Shown here: positions 1 through 7,935 of the stretch, in pieces
Numbering within the stretch: position 1 is the first letter of the stretch
Layout: every line of letters starts with the position of its first letter
Notes under the pieces: model-generated
Seen by the model: only the letters and a program-made list of their open reading frames with translations
Told to the model about the DNA's origin: nothing
The model's database searches: none
Assembly: GCF_934747485.1 (NCBI RefSeq)
Contig: NZ_CAKVGN010000005.1
Location: 1-64,000 of the forward strand
Length of the DNA: 64,000 bases
Direction: 5' to 3'
Source: an uncultured Brachyspira sp.
GTDB taxonomy: Bacteria > Spirochaetota > Brachyspiria > Brachyspirales > Brachyspiraceae
Translations under genes and position numbers: made by a program

Positions 1-60
1 TTAGTTAATTAAATTATAAGGAATACCTGCTTTTTTTAAACTAAAAAACGTGCAATATGT

Positions 61-636
61 ATGGCTCCTAAACAATATTTAGCTGCTCTTAATATAGATT
101 ATTCTTGGGAGAATATATTAAAAAAATATCTACTTGCATACAACATAACAAAAGAAAAAGATATAAAAATGTTTTTAGCTCAAACGAGTCATGAAAGCTA
201 TAACTATAAAAGGCTTGAGGAGAGTTTCAAATATAAACCAGAAGTTTTAATAAAAGTTTTTACAAAATATTTTAAAACCCTTGAAGAGGCAAAAGATATT
301 TTATCTAAAGGAGATGAGACTCTTGCAAATAGAGTATACGGTGGAAGGCTTGGGAATAATTTTGATGAGGGATACAAATACAGAGGAAGAGGAATAATAC
401 AGCTTACAGGAAAAAGCAATTATATACATTATGGGAATCTTCTTAATATTGATTTGGTTAATAATCCTGATTGGCTTTTAGAGAGAAATGTTGCTGTTAA
501 TGTTGCTTGCTGTTACTGGGTAAATAGAGGGCTTTTGGGTATTGATGATATAAGAAAGGTAACTAAAAAAATTAATGGCGGTTACAATGGTTTGGAAGAT
601 AGGATTAAAAGATACAGAAAAATAGAAAATTTATAA
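61..636 (+). CDS. GH19 chitinase-like endolysin (phage/GTA lysis)
   Basis: A 191-residue protein of the glycoside hydrolase family 19 type used by many phages as a peptidoglycan-cleaving endolysin. The family pattern is clear: a SHES motif near residue 44, whose Glu is the expected general acid, followed by a tyrosine/lysine-rich stretch, a GGRLGN segment near residue 95 and a YRGRGIIQLTG block near residue 107. There is no signal peptide, so release to the wall would depend on a holin. It opens a tight run of small membrane genes, which together read as a lysis cassette placed before the head genes. The ATG at 61 is the first in-frame start, the frame being closed by a stop at 37-39. No strong ribosome site is visible, so the true start is slightly uncertain. 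Family assignment is firm; the GTA role is inferred from neighbours. Confidence 0.85.
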   Translation: MAPKQYLAALNIDYSWENILKKYLLAYNITKEKDIKMFLAQTSHESYNYKRLEESFKYKPEVLIKVFTKYFKTLEEAKDILSKGDETLANRVYGGRLGNNFDEGYKYRGRGIIQLTGKSNYIHYGNLLNIDLVNNPDWLLERNVAVNVACCYWVNRGLLGIDDIRKVTKKINGGYNGLEDRIKRYRKIENL

Positions 637-647
637 AAAGGCTTTTT

Positions 648-1112
648 ATGAATAATAATTTGGATAAAAAAATATTTAATTATAATAAAAACTATAATAA
701 AAAAAATAATTTTGAAAATAGATTAACTCAAATAGAAACAATAGTAGGTATAAATAATAACGGCACTCCAAATGGAAATGGGCTTATTAATATGCTTGAA
801 TGTTTTAATAGAGATATGAATGAAAATAAAGAAAACTTAAAAGACATACATAAGGATATTAATAATATAAAGTTTAAATTAGGGGAATTAGAATACATAT
901 TAAAAGGGCACCAAAATACAAGACGTTTTATAGAAGAAGAAATATCTTCAACTAAAACAGACATTAAAGAAATAAAATCTGCATTACAAGACAGCATTAC
1001 AACAAAAAGTATAGTAAAAATAAAAAATATAATAATAGGTCTTGGTGCTGTAATAGTTGCACTTAGTACAATTATAGGAAGCATAGTATTTTTTGCAAAT
1101 AAGTTAGGGTGA
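648..1112 (+). CDS. Coiled-coil protein with C-terminal TM helix (holin-accessory-like)
   Basis: A 154-residue protein, 11 bp after the endolysin. The N-terminal three quarters are charged and Asn/Lys/Glu-rich with heptad-like spacing (coiled coil), and the last 30 residues form one hydrophobic helix ending in a short basic tail (IGSIVFFANKLG). This layout, an amphipathic helical body tethered by a C-terminal membrane helix, resembles XhlA-type haemolysin/holin partner proteins. That resemblance is architectural, not based on a diagnostic motif. AAGG lies 7 bp before the ATG. It is followed immediately by another single-pass membrane gene. A membrane-associated lysis function is the most economical reading, but a structural role is not excluded. 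Confidence 0.6.
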   Translation: MNNNLDKKIFNYNKNYNKKNNFENRLTQIETIVGINNNGTPNGNGLINMLECFNRDMNENKENLKDIHKDINNIKFKLGELEYILKGHQNTRRFIEEEISSTKTDIKEIKSALQDSITTKSIVKIKNIIIGLGAVIVALSTIIGSIVFFANKLG

Positions 1113-1117
1113 TAGTA

Positions 1118-1330
1118 ATGAACAGTAAAAATTTTAATAAAAAAGTAGATGAAATATTTTCTTCAAAAGGCATAGGAAAGAAATTAAGTCTCATTACAAA
1201 ATTTATTACTTTTATAATCGGCATAATAATATTTATGCTAGGATGTTCTTCTGTGATGTATGGTGTAGATTTGAGTTTGATAATAAGGAATATTAAAGGT
1301 GATAACAGTAATAAAGATTCTAACAAATAA
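1118..1330 (+). CDS. Small membrane protein, holin candidate
   Basis: A 70-residue protein with one clear hydrophobic helix (residues about 20-45, containing FITFIIGIIIFML) flanked by basic residues, then a short polar tail. An upstream GTG at 1109 is possible, but the ATG at 1118 sits about 7 bp after AGGG and is the better start. The sequence MLGCSS inside the helix looks like a lipobox, so a lipoprotein is an alternative. The helix lies too far from the N terminus of the longer form for a typical signal peptide. Position between the XhlA-like gene and the Rz-like gene favours a holin. Its 3' end overlaps the next gene by 32 bp, as is usual in compact lysis cassettes. Confidence 0.5.
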   Translation: MNSKNFNKKVDEIFSSKGIGKKLSLITKFITFIIGIIIFMLGCSSVMYGVDLSLIIRNIKGDNSNKDSNK

Positions 1331-1628
1331 AAATACTTATATAATTTTGTTTGTACTAATTGTTTGCTCTTATATTTTATTTTTAAATTTAAGTTTGCAA
1401 AGTAAAAATAAAAAGATAAATAACTTAAAAATAGAAATAGAGTCTCTTAATAACAGCAATTCTTTTTTATATAAAGATTTAATATTTAAAGAAAAGCAAA
1501 TTGATGTAATAAAAAGTTTTTCAAACAGTACAATGCTTATTAATAAAATGACTAATGAGGTTTTAGATAATGAAACTAAATATATTGTTGATACAATTAA
1601 GAAAGATTTTTATAGTTCTTTTAATTAG
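1299..1628 (+). CDS. Rz-type inner-membrane spanin (i-spanin)
   Basis: A 109-residue protein starting at a GTG that overlaps the previous gene. Residues about 12-32 form an N-terminal signal-anchor helix (IILFVLIVCSYILFLNL). The rest is hydrophilic with coiled-coil spacing. This is the standard Rz plan: an inner-membrane anchor with a periplasmic helical rod. The decisive point is context: a short lipoprotein gene begins inside its 3' end in another frame (1570), exactly as Rz1 does with Rz. Spanins fuse inner and outer membranes in the last step of lysis of diderm hosts, which fits a spirochaete. No sequence-level homology to a named spanin could be checked. Confidence 0.65.
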   Translation: MITVIKILTNKNTYIILFVLIVCSYILFLNLSLQSKNKKINNLKIEIESLNNSNSFLYKDLIFKEKQIDVIKSFSNSTMLINKMTNEVLDNETKYIVDTIKKDFYSSFN

Positions 1629-1845
1629 TTTATTGATTAATTTATTTTTTTTATCTTGCAGCAGTGTGAGTAATAATGTTTGTGATTTAACGCCTCCTCC
1701 ATCAATATATATTATAAAAGATGTTAAAACAAAAAAGGATTTATTAAAAAGCTATAAAGATGCCACTATAAAAATTTCCCATTGGCAAAACTGGTACAAT
1801 ATACAAGTGGGAAGCAATTATTTTTATTATAGCAATTCAAACTAA
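1570..1845 (+). CDS. Rz1-type outer-membrane lipoprotein spanin (o-spanin)
   Basis: A 91-residue lipoprotein that begins 59 bp inside the upstream Rz-like gene, in a different frame. It has a basic start (LRKIF), a hydrophobic core (IVLLISLLINLFF) and a lipobox LSCSS, giving a mature Cys near residue 30. A proline pair (TPPPS) follows shortly after, a common feature of Rz1 proteins. GAGG lies 9 bp before the ATG. The partial overlap of a lipoprotein frame with a coiled-coil signal-anchor gene is the recognised arrangement of overlapping spanin pairs. The C terminus is aromatic and Asn-rich. The next 420 bp are non-coding, so this gene closes the lysis block. Confidence 0.65.
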   Translation: MKLNILLIQLRKIFIVLLISLLINLFFLSCSSVSNNVCDLTPPPSIYIIKDVKTKKDLLKSYKDATIKISHWQNWYNIQVGSNYFYYSNSN

Positions 1846-1848
1846 TTG

Positions 1849-2215
1849 GGCGGCAGATGAAGATTAAATTTAAAAATAAGATTTGGGTGGGTAGTAAAAA
1901 TATCAGTATAAAATTAAAAATAAAAATATTATAGAAATTACAGATAGCATAAAAAGTATATAGGGTGGGCAAGTGTAATTAAATTTTAAAACTTTATTTA
2001 CATACCCCGCCCTTTATTTTTTATAGCATATTTTGAAATTTTAGTTTAAATTATTTTTATTGTTTTTTTAGAAATGTTAACTCCCGCCCAAGCTTTTATT
2101 TGTTTTGCATACACTTTCCGCACGGTTAGAAATATTTTATTTATAATAAAAATTATAATTTTCGTTTTATCAATATTTTTTATTTTGTTTAGCGTGCGGT
2201 GAATATTTACTTATA
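1849..2215. repeat. Intergenic nested inverted-repeat element (CCGCACGG family), copy 1
   Basis: This 425-bp gap contains no gene but carries ordered short GC blocks in AT-rich DNA. GGGCGG is at 1849 and TTGGGTGGG near 1884. TAGGGTGGG lies at 1961, followed by CCCCGCCCT near 2005 and TCCCGCCCAAG near 2082. TCCGCACGGTT near 2117 is paired with AGCGTGCGGTGAA near 2191. Blocks and spacings recur around 27142-27475, 43109-43193, 47140-47555 and 48400-48608. The CCGCACG/CGTGCGG pair can form a long stem-loop. Confidence 0.75.
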
Positions 2216-2270
2216 ATCACTTATATTTTTTATATATATTATAAAGTATTAAAAAACGGAGAATAAAAAA

Positions 2271-3482
2271 ATGCTTGAGAATAATGAAACTCAAAACAAT
2301 CAAACCGTAATAGAGAAAATAATAGAGAGCTATGATACAAAATTAAAAGATAAAACTTTAGAGATAGAAAAACTAAATGAAGAGCTAAATAAAATATCTA
2401 CAAATAATTATTATAATGGAGTTCCAGATTTGCACTCTAATAGAGGGGATTTTGGTGATGATTTTTCTTTTCCAAGCAAATGGGCTTTAACTTGTAAAAG
2501 AATGGAGAACTCTATTTATTTAGAGCCCATACTTCAATTTTATAGGGGTATTTTTAATTCTTTTCATTATGAATTAGAAAAGACAGATGAATATTTTGAT
2601 AGTGCAAAGGTAAGAAATGCTTATAATTTTATAGACAAACAATTTAAAAGAGCTGGAGGGCTTAAGAGTTTAATAGTTAATGCTGCTTATAATTCTTTGG
2701 TTTATGGTTTTTGTTTTTTTACTCCGAAATTAGAAGTTTTGTCTGCAAAAAATTATGGATTTAAGGGCAAGCTTGATGGTTTAAGAGGTTTTAAGTTTTA
2801 TGATGTTTCTTCTATAAATAGCTTTAATTTTTCAAAAGAAGATATTGATGAGATTGAATCTATTAGCGTAATAAATAAAAATAATTCTACCGTTACAAAT
2901 ATAAATTTTGATTTGGCAATAGCAGGTTATTCTACTTATGGAGATATTACAGGCGATGTAATAGGAAAGCCTTTTTTGTATAGTGCTTATTCGCTTTGGC
3001 AGGTGTTGGAATCTATGGACAATAGTTTTAATAGAAACTTAAAAAATATAGGTGAGCATAGTTTTAATTTTGTGTCAAATTGCGAGCTTAATGATAGTAA
3101 GAGAAAAGAGGTTGAGAGGGAGATAAGAAATTTTGTCAATAATGGTGGCGGAATATTTATTTCAAAATATGGAAAGATAGAGAAGATTGAGAGTATAGAT
3201 GCTAATGAATGGTATAGCTTTAGAGATAGCATGCTTTCTACACTTTTTAAAAACAAGGGAGTAGACATTAAAGCATTAGGTTTGAATAAAGGAGCAACGA
3301 AAAATTTAGCAGACCTTACTCAAGCAAATGCATTACTTATGGCAAGCGATATTGTGGAAGGCATTATTAATAATATAAATGATAGCTTTATGAAGAGATA
3401 TTTTGATTTGAATTTTAAGAGTTTAAGGCTATTAGGAGAATGCGATTATTTTAGGATTAGGCATTCAATAGATAAAGATTGA
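2271..3482 (+). CDS. Phage/GTA portal protein (Hvp45-like)
   Basis: A 403-residue, roughly 46-kDa protein at the head of the capsid genes. After a coiled-coil N terminus (residues 10-45) the body resembles Mu gp29/DUF935-type portal proteins: an FYRGIFNS segment, a central alpha/beta region, and a helical region near residues 320-370 (the ALGLNKGATKNLADLTQANALL area) typical of the portal stem. The portal forms the dodecameric DNA gate at the capsid vertex. Place (before protease and capsid) and calculated mass match Hvp45 of VSH-1; that name match is inference from mass and order. Start: ATG after ACGGAGAATAAAAAA, a good ribosome site. A terminator-like hairpin follows at 3519. Confidence 0.75.
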   Translation: MLENNETQNNQTVIEKIIESYDTKLKDKTLEIEKLNEELNKISTNNYYNGVPDLHSNRGDFGDDFSFPSKWALTCKRMENSIYLEPILQFYRGIFNSFHYELEKTDEYFDSAKVRNAYNFIDKQFKRAGGLKSLIVNAAYNSLVYGFCFFTPKLEVLSAKNYGFKGKLDGLRGFKFYDVSSINSFNFSKEDIDEIESISVINKNNSTVTNINFDLAIAGYSTYGDITGDVIGKPFLYSAYSLWQVLESMDNSFNRNLKNIGEHSFNFVSNCELNDSKRKEVEREIRNFVNNGGGIFISKYGKIEKIESIDANEWYSFRDSMLSTLFKNKGVDIKALGLNKGATKNLADLTQANALLMASDIVEGIINNINDSFMKRYFDLNFKSLRLLGECDYFRIRHSIDKD

Positions 3483-3518
3483 TAATTCATAAATCTTTGT
3501 ATTTTCATAAACATTATT

Positions 3519-3553
3519 AAAGAGATTAGTTTTTTTGCTTAATCTCTTTTTTA
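3519..3553 (+). terminator. Intrinsic terminator-like hairpin after the portal gene
   Basis: A perfect stem AAGAGATTA / TAATCTCTT with an 11-nt T-rich loop is followed by TTTTTA. It lies inside the head-gene series and would be expected to attenuate rather than end transcription if the late genes form one operon. Confidence 0.65.
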
Positions 3554-3655
3554 TTTTCTTTATTAAAAAATTGAATCAAAATTATAAAAATTATAAGAAC
3601 TATAACAATTATCAAAACTACAAAATTATAAAACTATAAAAAAGGAGAATTCCAT

Positions 3656-4546
3656 ATGCAAGAAAACAAAGTAAAAAAATATAAAATTCTTGGAGATAGT
3701 TTTAAACAATATATTGCTGTCTCCAAAAACACTTTCTCAGAAACTAAAACCAATAAGATTACTGAGAAGAATATAGAGGAGATTATATCTTCATTTGAAA
3801 AGAAGAATGTTGAAGTGTTTGTTTATATGGGTCATAAAGAGGAGGAAGAGAGAACTGCTATTGGTAAGGTATTGAAGTTAGAAAAAGATAATGAAGCTGT
3901 TGGAATATATGCCACTATAGAATGGTTTGATGAAACTATCACTGAGAAAAAATCATTTTATCCTTCTATAGAGATGGTTGGAAAAAAAGTTAAAGAAGAT
4001 GATGAGTTTATTTATTGGGAGAATTGTGAGATTAAGGCTATTGCTGCTGTTGAATATCCTGCAAGTAAGAGTGTTGATTTATTATGTGCGAGCGGGGTTA
4101 TTGAAGTTAATGAAGAGTATATAAATAATATAAAAAACATTTTAAATAAGCTTAATGATGAGGCAACAAGAGAAAAAGCAAAAGAAGAGTTTTTGAATAT
4201 ATTTAGAAATGATGAAGTATTTCAAAACATGATAATAGATTTACTTTTAGAGAAGTTTAAGATTGCTGAAAAGAGTTTCTCAAAATCAAATTTATCTGCT
4301 ATCACTTATGGAGATTGGTGTAATGAATATGCAGAAAGTCAGAATGCAGTAAGATGCTCTTCAAAGTCTGAGAGTGATACTTATGTGAAGGCTAAAAAAC
4401 TTTTCAAGGCTGGTTTAAGCAAAGAAGAAATAATGTCTATAGTAAGAGATGATTTAGTACCTATAGGAGTAGGAGGTTATGAGAGAGTTAGTTTATCAGC
4501 TATGGGTAAAAACAAGTATGAAGAGATTTCAAGGATGTTTAAATAA
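3656..4546 (+). CDS. Mu gpI-like prohead protease/scaffold
   Basis: A 296-residue protein after AAAGGAG. Residues about 50-135 follow the Mu protease (gpI) pattern. VYMGHKEEEE is followed by IGKVLKLE, then GIYATIEWFDE, then FYPSIEMVGK, then an AIAAVEYPA strand corresponding to the family's 'ALTNxPAL' block. In this family an N-terminal protease is fused to, or overlaps, a C-terminal scaffold, and both are removed when the prohead matures. The helical, charged C-terminal half (residues 150-296) fits a scaffold. Position between portal and capsid is the expected one. The exact catalytic residues cannot be fixed by eye; His near residue 61 and Ser near 104 are candidates. Confidence 0.65.
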   Translation: MQENKVKKYKILGDSFKQYIAVSKNTFSETKTNKITEKNIEEIISSFEKKNVEVFVYMGHKEEEERTAIGKVLKLEKDNEAVGIYATIEWFDETITEKKSFYPSIEMVGKKVKEDDEFIYWENCEIKAIAAVEYPASKSVDLLCASGVIEVNEEYINNIKNILNKLNDEATREKAKEEFLNIFRNDEVFQNMIIDLLLEKFKIAEKSFSKSNLSAITYGDWCNEYAESQNAVRCSSKSESDTYVKAKKLFKAGLSKEEIMSIVRDDLVPIGVGGYERVSLSAMGKNKYEEISRMFK

Positions 4547-4610
4547 TTAAATAGATTTTTCTCAAAACTAGTTGACAGAATTATTTGCATAATTTTAGCA
4601 ATAAAATTGT

Positions 4611-4670
4611 AGTCTTTTTGGTTCTTTGGGTCACCAAAAGAACTGGGGTCTGGGGCAAAGCCCCAGTTAT
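4611..4670. repeat. GC-rich intergenic hairpin cassette
   Basis: Two adjacent stem-loops in AT-rich DNA: GGTTCTTT/AAAGAAC around GGGTCACC, then AACTGGGG/CCCCAGTT. It is a member of the mosaic hairpin family seen at many other gene boundaries in the window. It lies between the protease and the small head protein genes. Confidence 0.8.
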
Positions 4671-4772
4671 AAATAGAAAATACCAGAATAAAAAATAGTG
4701 TAAATATTTATTAATTTGATTTTGAAATAAGTCTAATAATTACTAAAAAAATAAATAATATTAGGAGTTGCT

Positions 4773-5135
4773 ATGATAATAAAATCTGGCATAGGTAATG
4801 ATGAAGATAAATTACCAAAGAGAGGATTCCCTGTATCCATTAAAAATAAAGATGGAAGAGGAGTTTATGCCTTGTATGAAGAAGGCTTTACCTTTGTTGG
4901 GGTTGCCTTAGAAGATGCATATAATTATGTGGATTTCGGACTTAAGTCTAATTGCATATCTGTGTGTTACACTGGGAATGTTAATTGCGTTGCGGCAGAG
5001 AGTTTAGTTGCAGGTGATATAGTTGTGCCTTCTGTTGATGGATTTAAAAAGTCATTAGACGGCAATGGGGTTGGCGTAGTTATTCGCGGAGGCAATGCCA
5101 ATTCTCATATAGAAATACTTTTAAAAACTATTTAA
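4773..5135 (+). CDS. Small head protein / decoration protein (Hvp13-like)
   Basis: A 120-residue, about 13-kDa, beta-rich and glycine/valine-rich protein immediately before the major capsid gene, 22 bp apart. It starts at ATG after TTAGGAGTTGCT. Segments such as VAAESLVAGDIVVPS and GVGVVIRGGNANSHIEILLKTI resemble the DUF2190-type capsid decoration/stabilisation proteins that are commonly encoded between protease and capsid. The mass and place match Hvp13 of VSH-1. The identity as a head protein is inferred from synteny; no catalytic motif exists to confirm it. Confidence 0.6.
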   Translation: MIIKSGIGNDEDKLPKRGFPVSIKNKDGRGVYALYEEGFTFVGVALEDAYNYVDFGLKSNCISVCYTGNVNCVAAESLVAGDIVVPSVDGFKKSLDGNGVGVVIRGGNANSHIEILLKTI

Positions 5136-5157
5136 TAATTTATTATAAGGAGTAATA

Positions 5158-6207
5158 ATGAGCGTACCAAATTTTCAAAGTATACAAAATAAACTTTTTC
5201 CTATAATCAATCAAGAGCTTCCAAAATATATGGGGCAAACAAACTTTGTAAGTAAATATATACCAGAGATTTTTGTAGGAGTTTCTCAGGGTGCTATAGG
5301 AGGAGATTTAGACAACACTGCTTTTAATCTAAAGAACATGTACGGCGGAACTTCTTTGGGCGGGCTTAATATATTTAATGATTATCCAAGACATGAATCA
5401 AGAGTTTTTAAGATGGAGCCTGAAGAATATTATATCGGCATAGACATAAACAGAATAGAAGAGATTAATGAACTTTATTCTAAAGATGAGAAAAAAGCAG
5501 GAGAAGAGATATTAAATTATATAGCACAAAAGTTAGTATCTAGGCTTGGGCTTTTGAGAGAGAGAAATTTAGCAGCAAAAGTAACAGATGCTTCTTTGTA
5601 TGGAAGTTCTAATACAGTAGATTTAAGTGCTAAGGCCATAAGCTCTTGGACAGAAACTGATATTGATAATTTCTTTAGTTCTTTTATAGATTTGGCAAAA
5701 TATTTAAATTATGCTGTAGGCGGCAATTTGTTTAATGACCAGATGGAAGTGCAAAACAATGGGCAGAAACTTTATATAGTGATACCTATAGATGTTTATG
5801 TGAAGCTTCAGGGATTATTTAGATTATTTTCTAATTACGTATCTATGATAGGTAATTCTAATGACGGCAAATATAAAGCATTTAAGCCAGATATATTTAA
5901 TGCTGTAACAAGCGGTATAACAGTTGTAGGTACTGCTTTTAGAGTTGCTGATGACCATGAAGTTGAACAGAAGTATCAATTAGAAAACCTTACAGATATA
6001 TGGACAGGCTCTTCTATTTATATGTTTACCACTTCATCTAATATTTTGGATATGGCTTCTATAAAAGAGGTTGTATATTTAAATCATGATATAAGAGAAG
6101 TTGATATATTGGGCAACAATTTATGGAGAAGCAGAACAAAAAGATGCACAGTAGCTTCTAACCCTTATGGCTTCTGTAAGATAGATTTGAAATTAGCAGA
6201 TGCTTAA
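5158..6207 (+). CDS. Major capsid protein (Hvp38-like)
   Basis: A 349-residue, about 38.5-kDa protein with a good AAGGAG site. It follows the protease and decoration genes, and its length is right for an HK97-fold major head protein. Near-terminal features fit: helical N terminus, a central segment with EEILNYIAQKLVSRLGLLRERN (spine-helix-like), and a conserved C-terminal run ending VASNPYGFCKIDLKLADA. VSH-1's major head protein Hvp38 has this size. There is no long N-terminal delta domain, so the separate scaffold in the upstream protease gene probably serves assembly. A terminator-like hairpin follows within 50 bp, which could help boost capsid message relative to downstream genes. Confidence 0.75.
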   Translation: MSVPNFQSIQNKLFPIINQELPKYMGQTNFVSKYIPEIFVGVSQGAIGGDLDNTAFNLKNMYGGTSLGGLNIFNDYPRHESRVFKMEPEEYYIGIDINRIEEINELYSKDEKKAGEEILNYIAQKLVSRLGLLRERNLAAKVTDASLYGSSNTVDLSAKAISSWTETDIDNFFSSFIDLAKYLNYAVGGNLFNDQMEVQNNGQKLYIVIPIDVYVKLQGLFRLFSNYVSMIGNSNDGKYKAFKPDIFNAVTSGITVVGTAFRVADDHEVEQKYQLENLTDIWTGSSIYMFTTSSNILDMASIKEVVYLNHDIREVDILGNNLWRSRTKRCTVASNPYGFCKIDLKLADA

Positions 6208-6254
6208 TTTAATGATGTTTTAAAAGTTCTTTATTAAATATTTATTTTTATTCA

Positions 6255-6291
6255 AGAGAGGAAAATTATTTTTCTTCTCTTGTTTTTTTAT
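6255..6291 (+). terminator. Intrinsic terminator-like hairpin after the capsid gene
   Basis: CAAGAGAGGAAAA pairs with TTTTTCTTCTCTTG (one bulge) and is followed by TTTTTTT. It is the second such structure inside the structural gene series. Confidence 0.65.
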
Positions 6292-6314
6292 ATATATGTT
6301 TTTTGGGAGAGATA

Positions 6315-6614
6315 ATGAATAATAAAAAGTCTTTACTTCATTTTGTAGATGCTAGTATAGTTCATAAAGATATTAAGGCTAATGATTATGTTGTTTCTAA
6401 GGTGGGATATTTTTTTAGAGATGTTCATGAGAGAAGGTGCAAGGTTTTAATAGAAAGTGATTTAAATATTTCTCTTACAGATTCTTTTGTAATAATAAGC
6501 AAAGAAGAGGCAGAGGAGCTTGTACGTGAGAAGATGAAGCCTAATGATGTGATAAATTATTTGAAAGAGGAAAATAGAAGTTTAAAAGAAAAGATAAAGT
6601 CGCTTGAAGCTTAG
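6315..6614 (+). CDS. Small GTA structural-cluster protein, unknown
   Basis: A 99-residue protein starting at ATG 6315 after GGGAGAGATA. The frame is also open from a TTG at 6303, but that start would overlap the ribosome site. The N-terminal half is mixed alpha/beta with a VSKVGYFFRDVHERRCKV segment. The C-terminal 25 residues (YLKEENRSLKEKIKSLEA) form a short coiled coil. Its place directly after the capsid gene is where phages often encode small head-completion or accessory proteins. No family could be recognised. It is followed by 335 bp without genes that hold two hairpin cassettes. Confidence 0.55.
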   Translation: MNNKKSLLHFVDASIVHKDIKANDYVVSKVGYFFRDVHERRCKVLIESDLNISLTDSFVIISKEEAEELVREKMKPNDVINYLKEENRSLKEKIKSLEA

Positions 6615-6667
6615 TATATATTGAAAAGATTGTGTTTTGTTAATTTTTATATTTTATAAAAGTGTTA

Positions 6668-6873
6668 TCAACTTTTTCCCGCCGCAAAAAGTTTTCGCCC
6701 TTCGGGCACGCTTTGCGAAAGTGCAAATATTTTAGTTCTATATTTAGGAATATGTATTAAATAATATCTTTATTTTAGCTAAAAATGCAGTCTTTTTGCT
6801 TCTTTGGGTCACCAAAAGAAGTGGGGGTGCCACCCTACGGGTACGCTTTGCAGGGGGGCTAGTCCCCGCGAAC
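6668..6873. repeat. Two GC-rich hairpin cassettes between head genes
   Basis: The gene-free stretch 6615-6949 holds two mosaic cassettes. At 6668-6730: TTTTTCCCGCCGCAAAAAG followed by a CGCCCTTCGGGCACGCTTTG module. At 6787-6873: a GCTTCTTT/AAAAGAAG hairpin around GGGTCACC, then a CCCTACGGGTACGCTTTG module, then GGGGGCTAGTCCCC. The same modules recur at distant gene boundaries in other combinations. Confidence 0.8.
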
Positions 6874-6949
6874 AATTAAAGTAAAAAATAATTTTTGATA
6901 AAATGTAAAATTTTCAGTATATAAAATAGTAACAAAAGGAAAAATATAA

Positions 6950-7327
6950 ATGTATATATATGAACCAGATTTAAATTATTTTAAAAGCATATTTACAATG
7001 TTTGACTATGATAATATGGATTTAGATTTTATTGAAAGCCAATTAAAAAACTATACTCTACAATTTAGAAAGACAATTCTTAATATGAACTATACAGAAC
7101 CTACTGAAGAAAATAAGCTTCCATATATAGCTATAAAAAATTATGTATGCTATGAAGTGGCAAGGCTTCTCACTGTTAATTTTGTATCAAACAGTGATTT
7201 AATAAACTTTATAAGAAATGAAAGTTTGAGGCTAAAAGAACTTGCTATAAAAGATTTGTCAGCATTTATTTCTGGCGATTTATCTTATGAGAGTGTGAGG
7301 CTTGATGGGGACATAAAAAAGCCTTAA
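6950..7327 (+). CDS. Head-tail connector-like protein
   Basis: A 125-residue, helix-rich protein between capsid and tail genes, after AAAAGGAAAAATATAA. Its composition, with several helices and a YVCYEVARLLTVNF segment, and its size are like those of gp6/DUF1320-type head-tail adaptor proteins, which form a ring under the portal. Position supports this. Sequence identity to a named connector could not be assessed, so the role is inference. Confidence 0.5.
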   Translation: MYIYEPDLNYFKSIFTMFDYDNMDLDFIESQLKNYTLQFRKTILNMNYTEPTEENKLPYIAIKNYVCYEVARLLTVNFVSNSDLINFIRNESLRLKELAIKDLSAFISGDLSYESVRLDGDIKKP

Positions 7328-7371
7328 TTATTTTTTTATTTTTAAAAATTTTTAAATAGGGTTTTATATAT

Positions 7372-7935
7372 ATGATACATTTCAAAAATAGCATTTTATA
7401 TGTTTTAGATAATTTTATGAACTTTATGGCAGATGATTATATAAATTTTGCTGGAAATAAAGTTAAAGGTGATGGGGAGCTTAATAAACTTTTAGATGAC
7501 AAATTAAAAATTGACTGTTTTAGTTTGGGCAATATTAAGTCTATGAGCAAATCTTTTTTATGGGCTACTATATCTGAAGGTGAGAGCAAAGGTGGAAGTT
7601 CATATATAGGAGATAGTGCAGGTTTTACTGATGATATATGTTTAAAGGCAGAAGTTTATAAAGAGCTTAAGGCTGGAGAATCTTTTTTAGCATACACAAT
7701 GATACCTATTGCTTTGAATCAGGCTTCACGTTATTGGGTATCAAAATTAAATGATGAAGGCGAGAGAATTGCATTATCTCCTATTATTAAATGGGATTCT
7801 CCTACTTTTGATGTGGAAAATAGTAAAAGACAGTTTAATGATTTCTCATCTATTAGGGGAGTAAGTTTTTCTCTTTATATAAATTTTAAAATAATGACTG
7901 GGAGTTATGAAGATGAAGTTTTTCATAAATATTGA
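7372..7935 (+). CDS. Head-tail joining / tail-completion protein candidate (Hvp22-like mass)
   Basis: A 187-residue (about 21 kDa) protein encoded between the connector and the major tail protein. Alternating hydrophobic strands (SFLAYTMIPIALNQASRYWV; GVSFSLYINFKIMTG) suggest a mainly beta protein, as expected for neck or tail-terminator subunits. Its 3' end overlaps the next gene by about 23 bp, indicating translational coupling. The mass is close to a VSH-1 component called Hvp22, but the assignment rests only on size and order. Confidence 0.5.
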   Translation: MIHFKNSILYVLDNFMNFMADDYINFAGNKVKGDGELNKLLDDKLKIDCFSLGNIKSMSKSFLWATISEGESKGGSSYIGDSAGFTDDICLKAEVYKELKAGESFLAYTMIPIALNQASRYWVSKLNDEGERIALSPIIKWDSPTFDVENSKRQFNDFSSIRGVSFSLYINFKIMTGSYEDEVFHKY

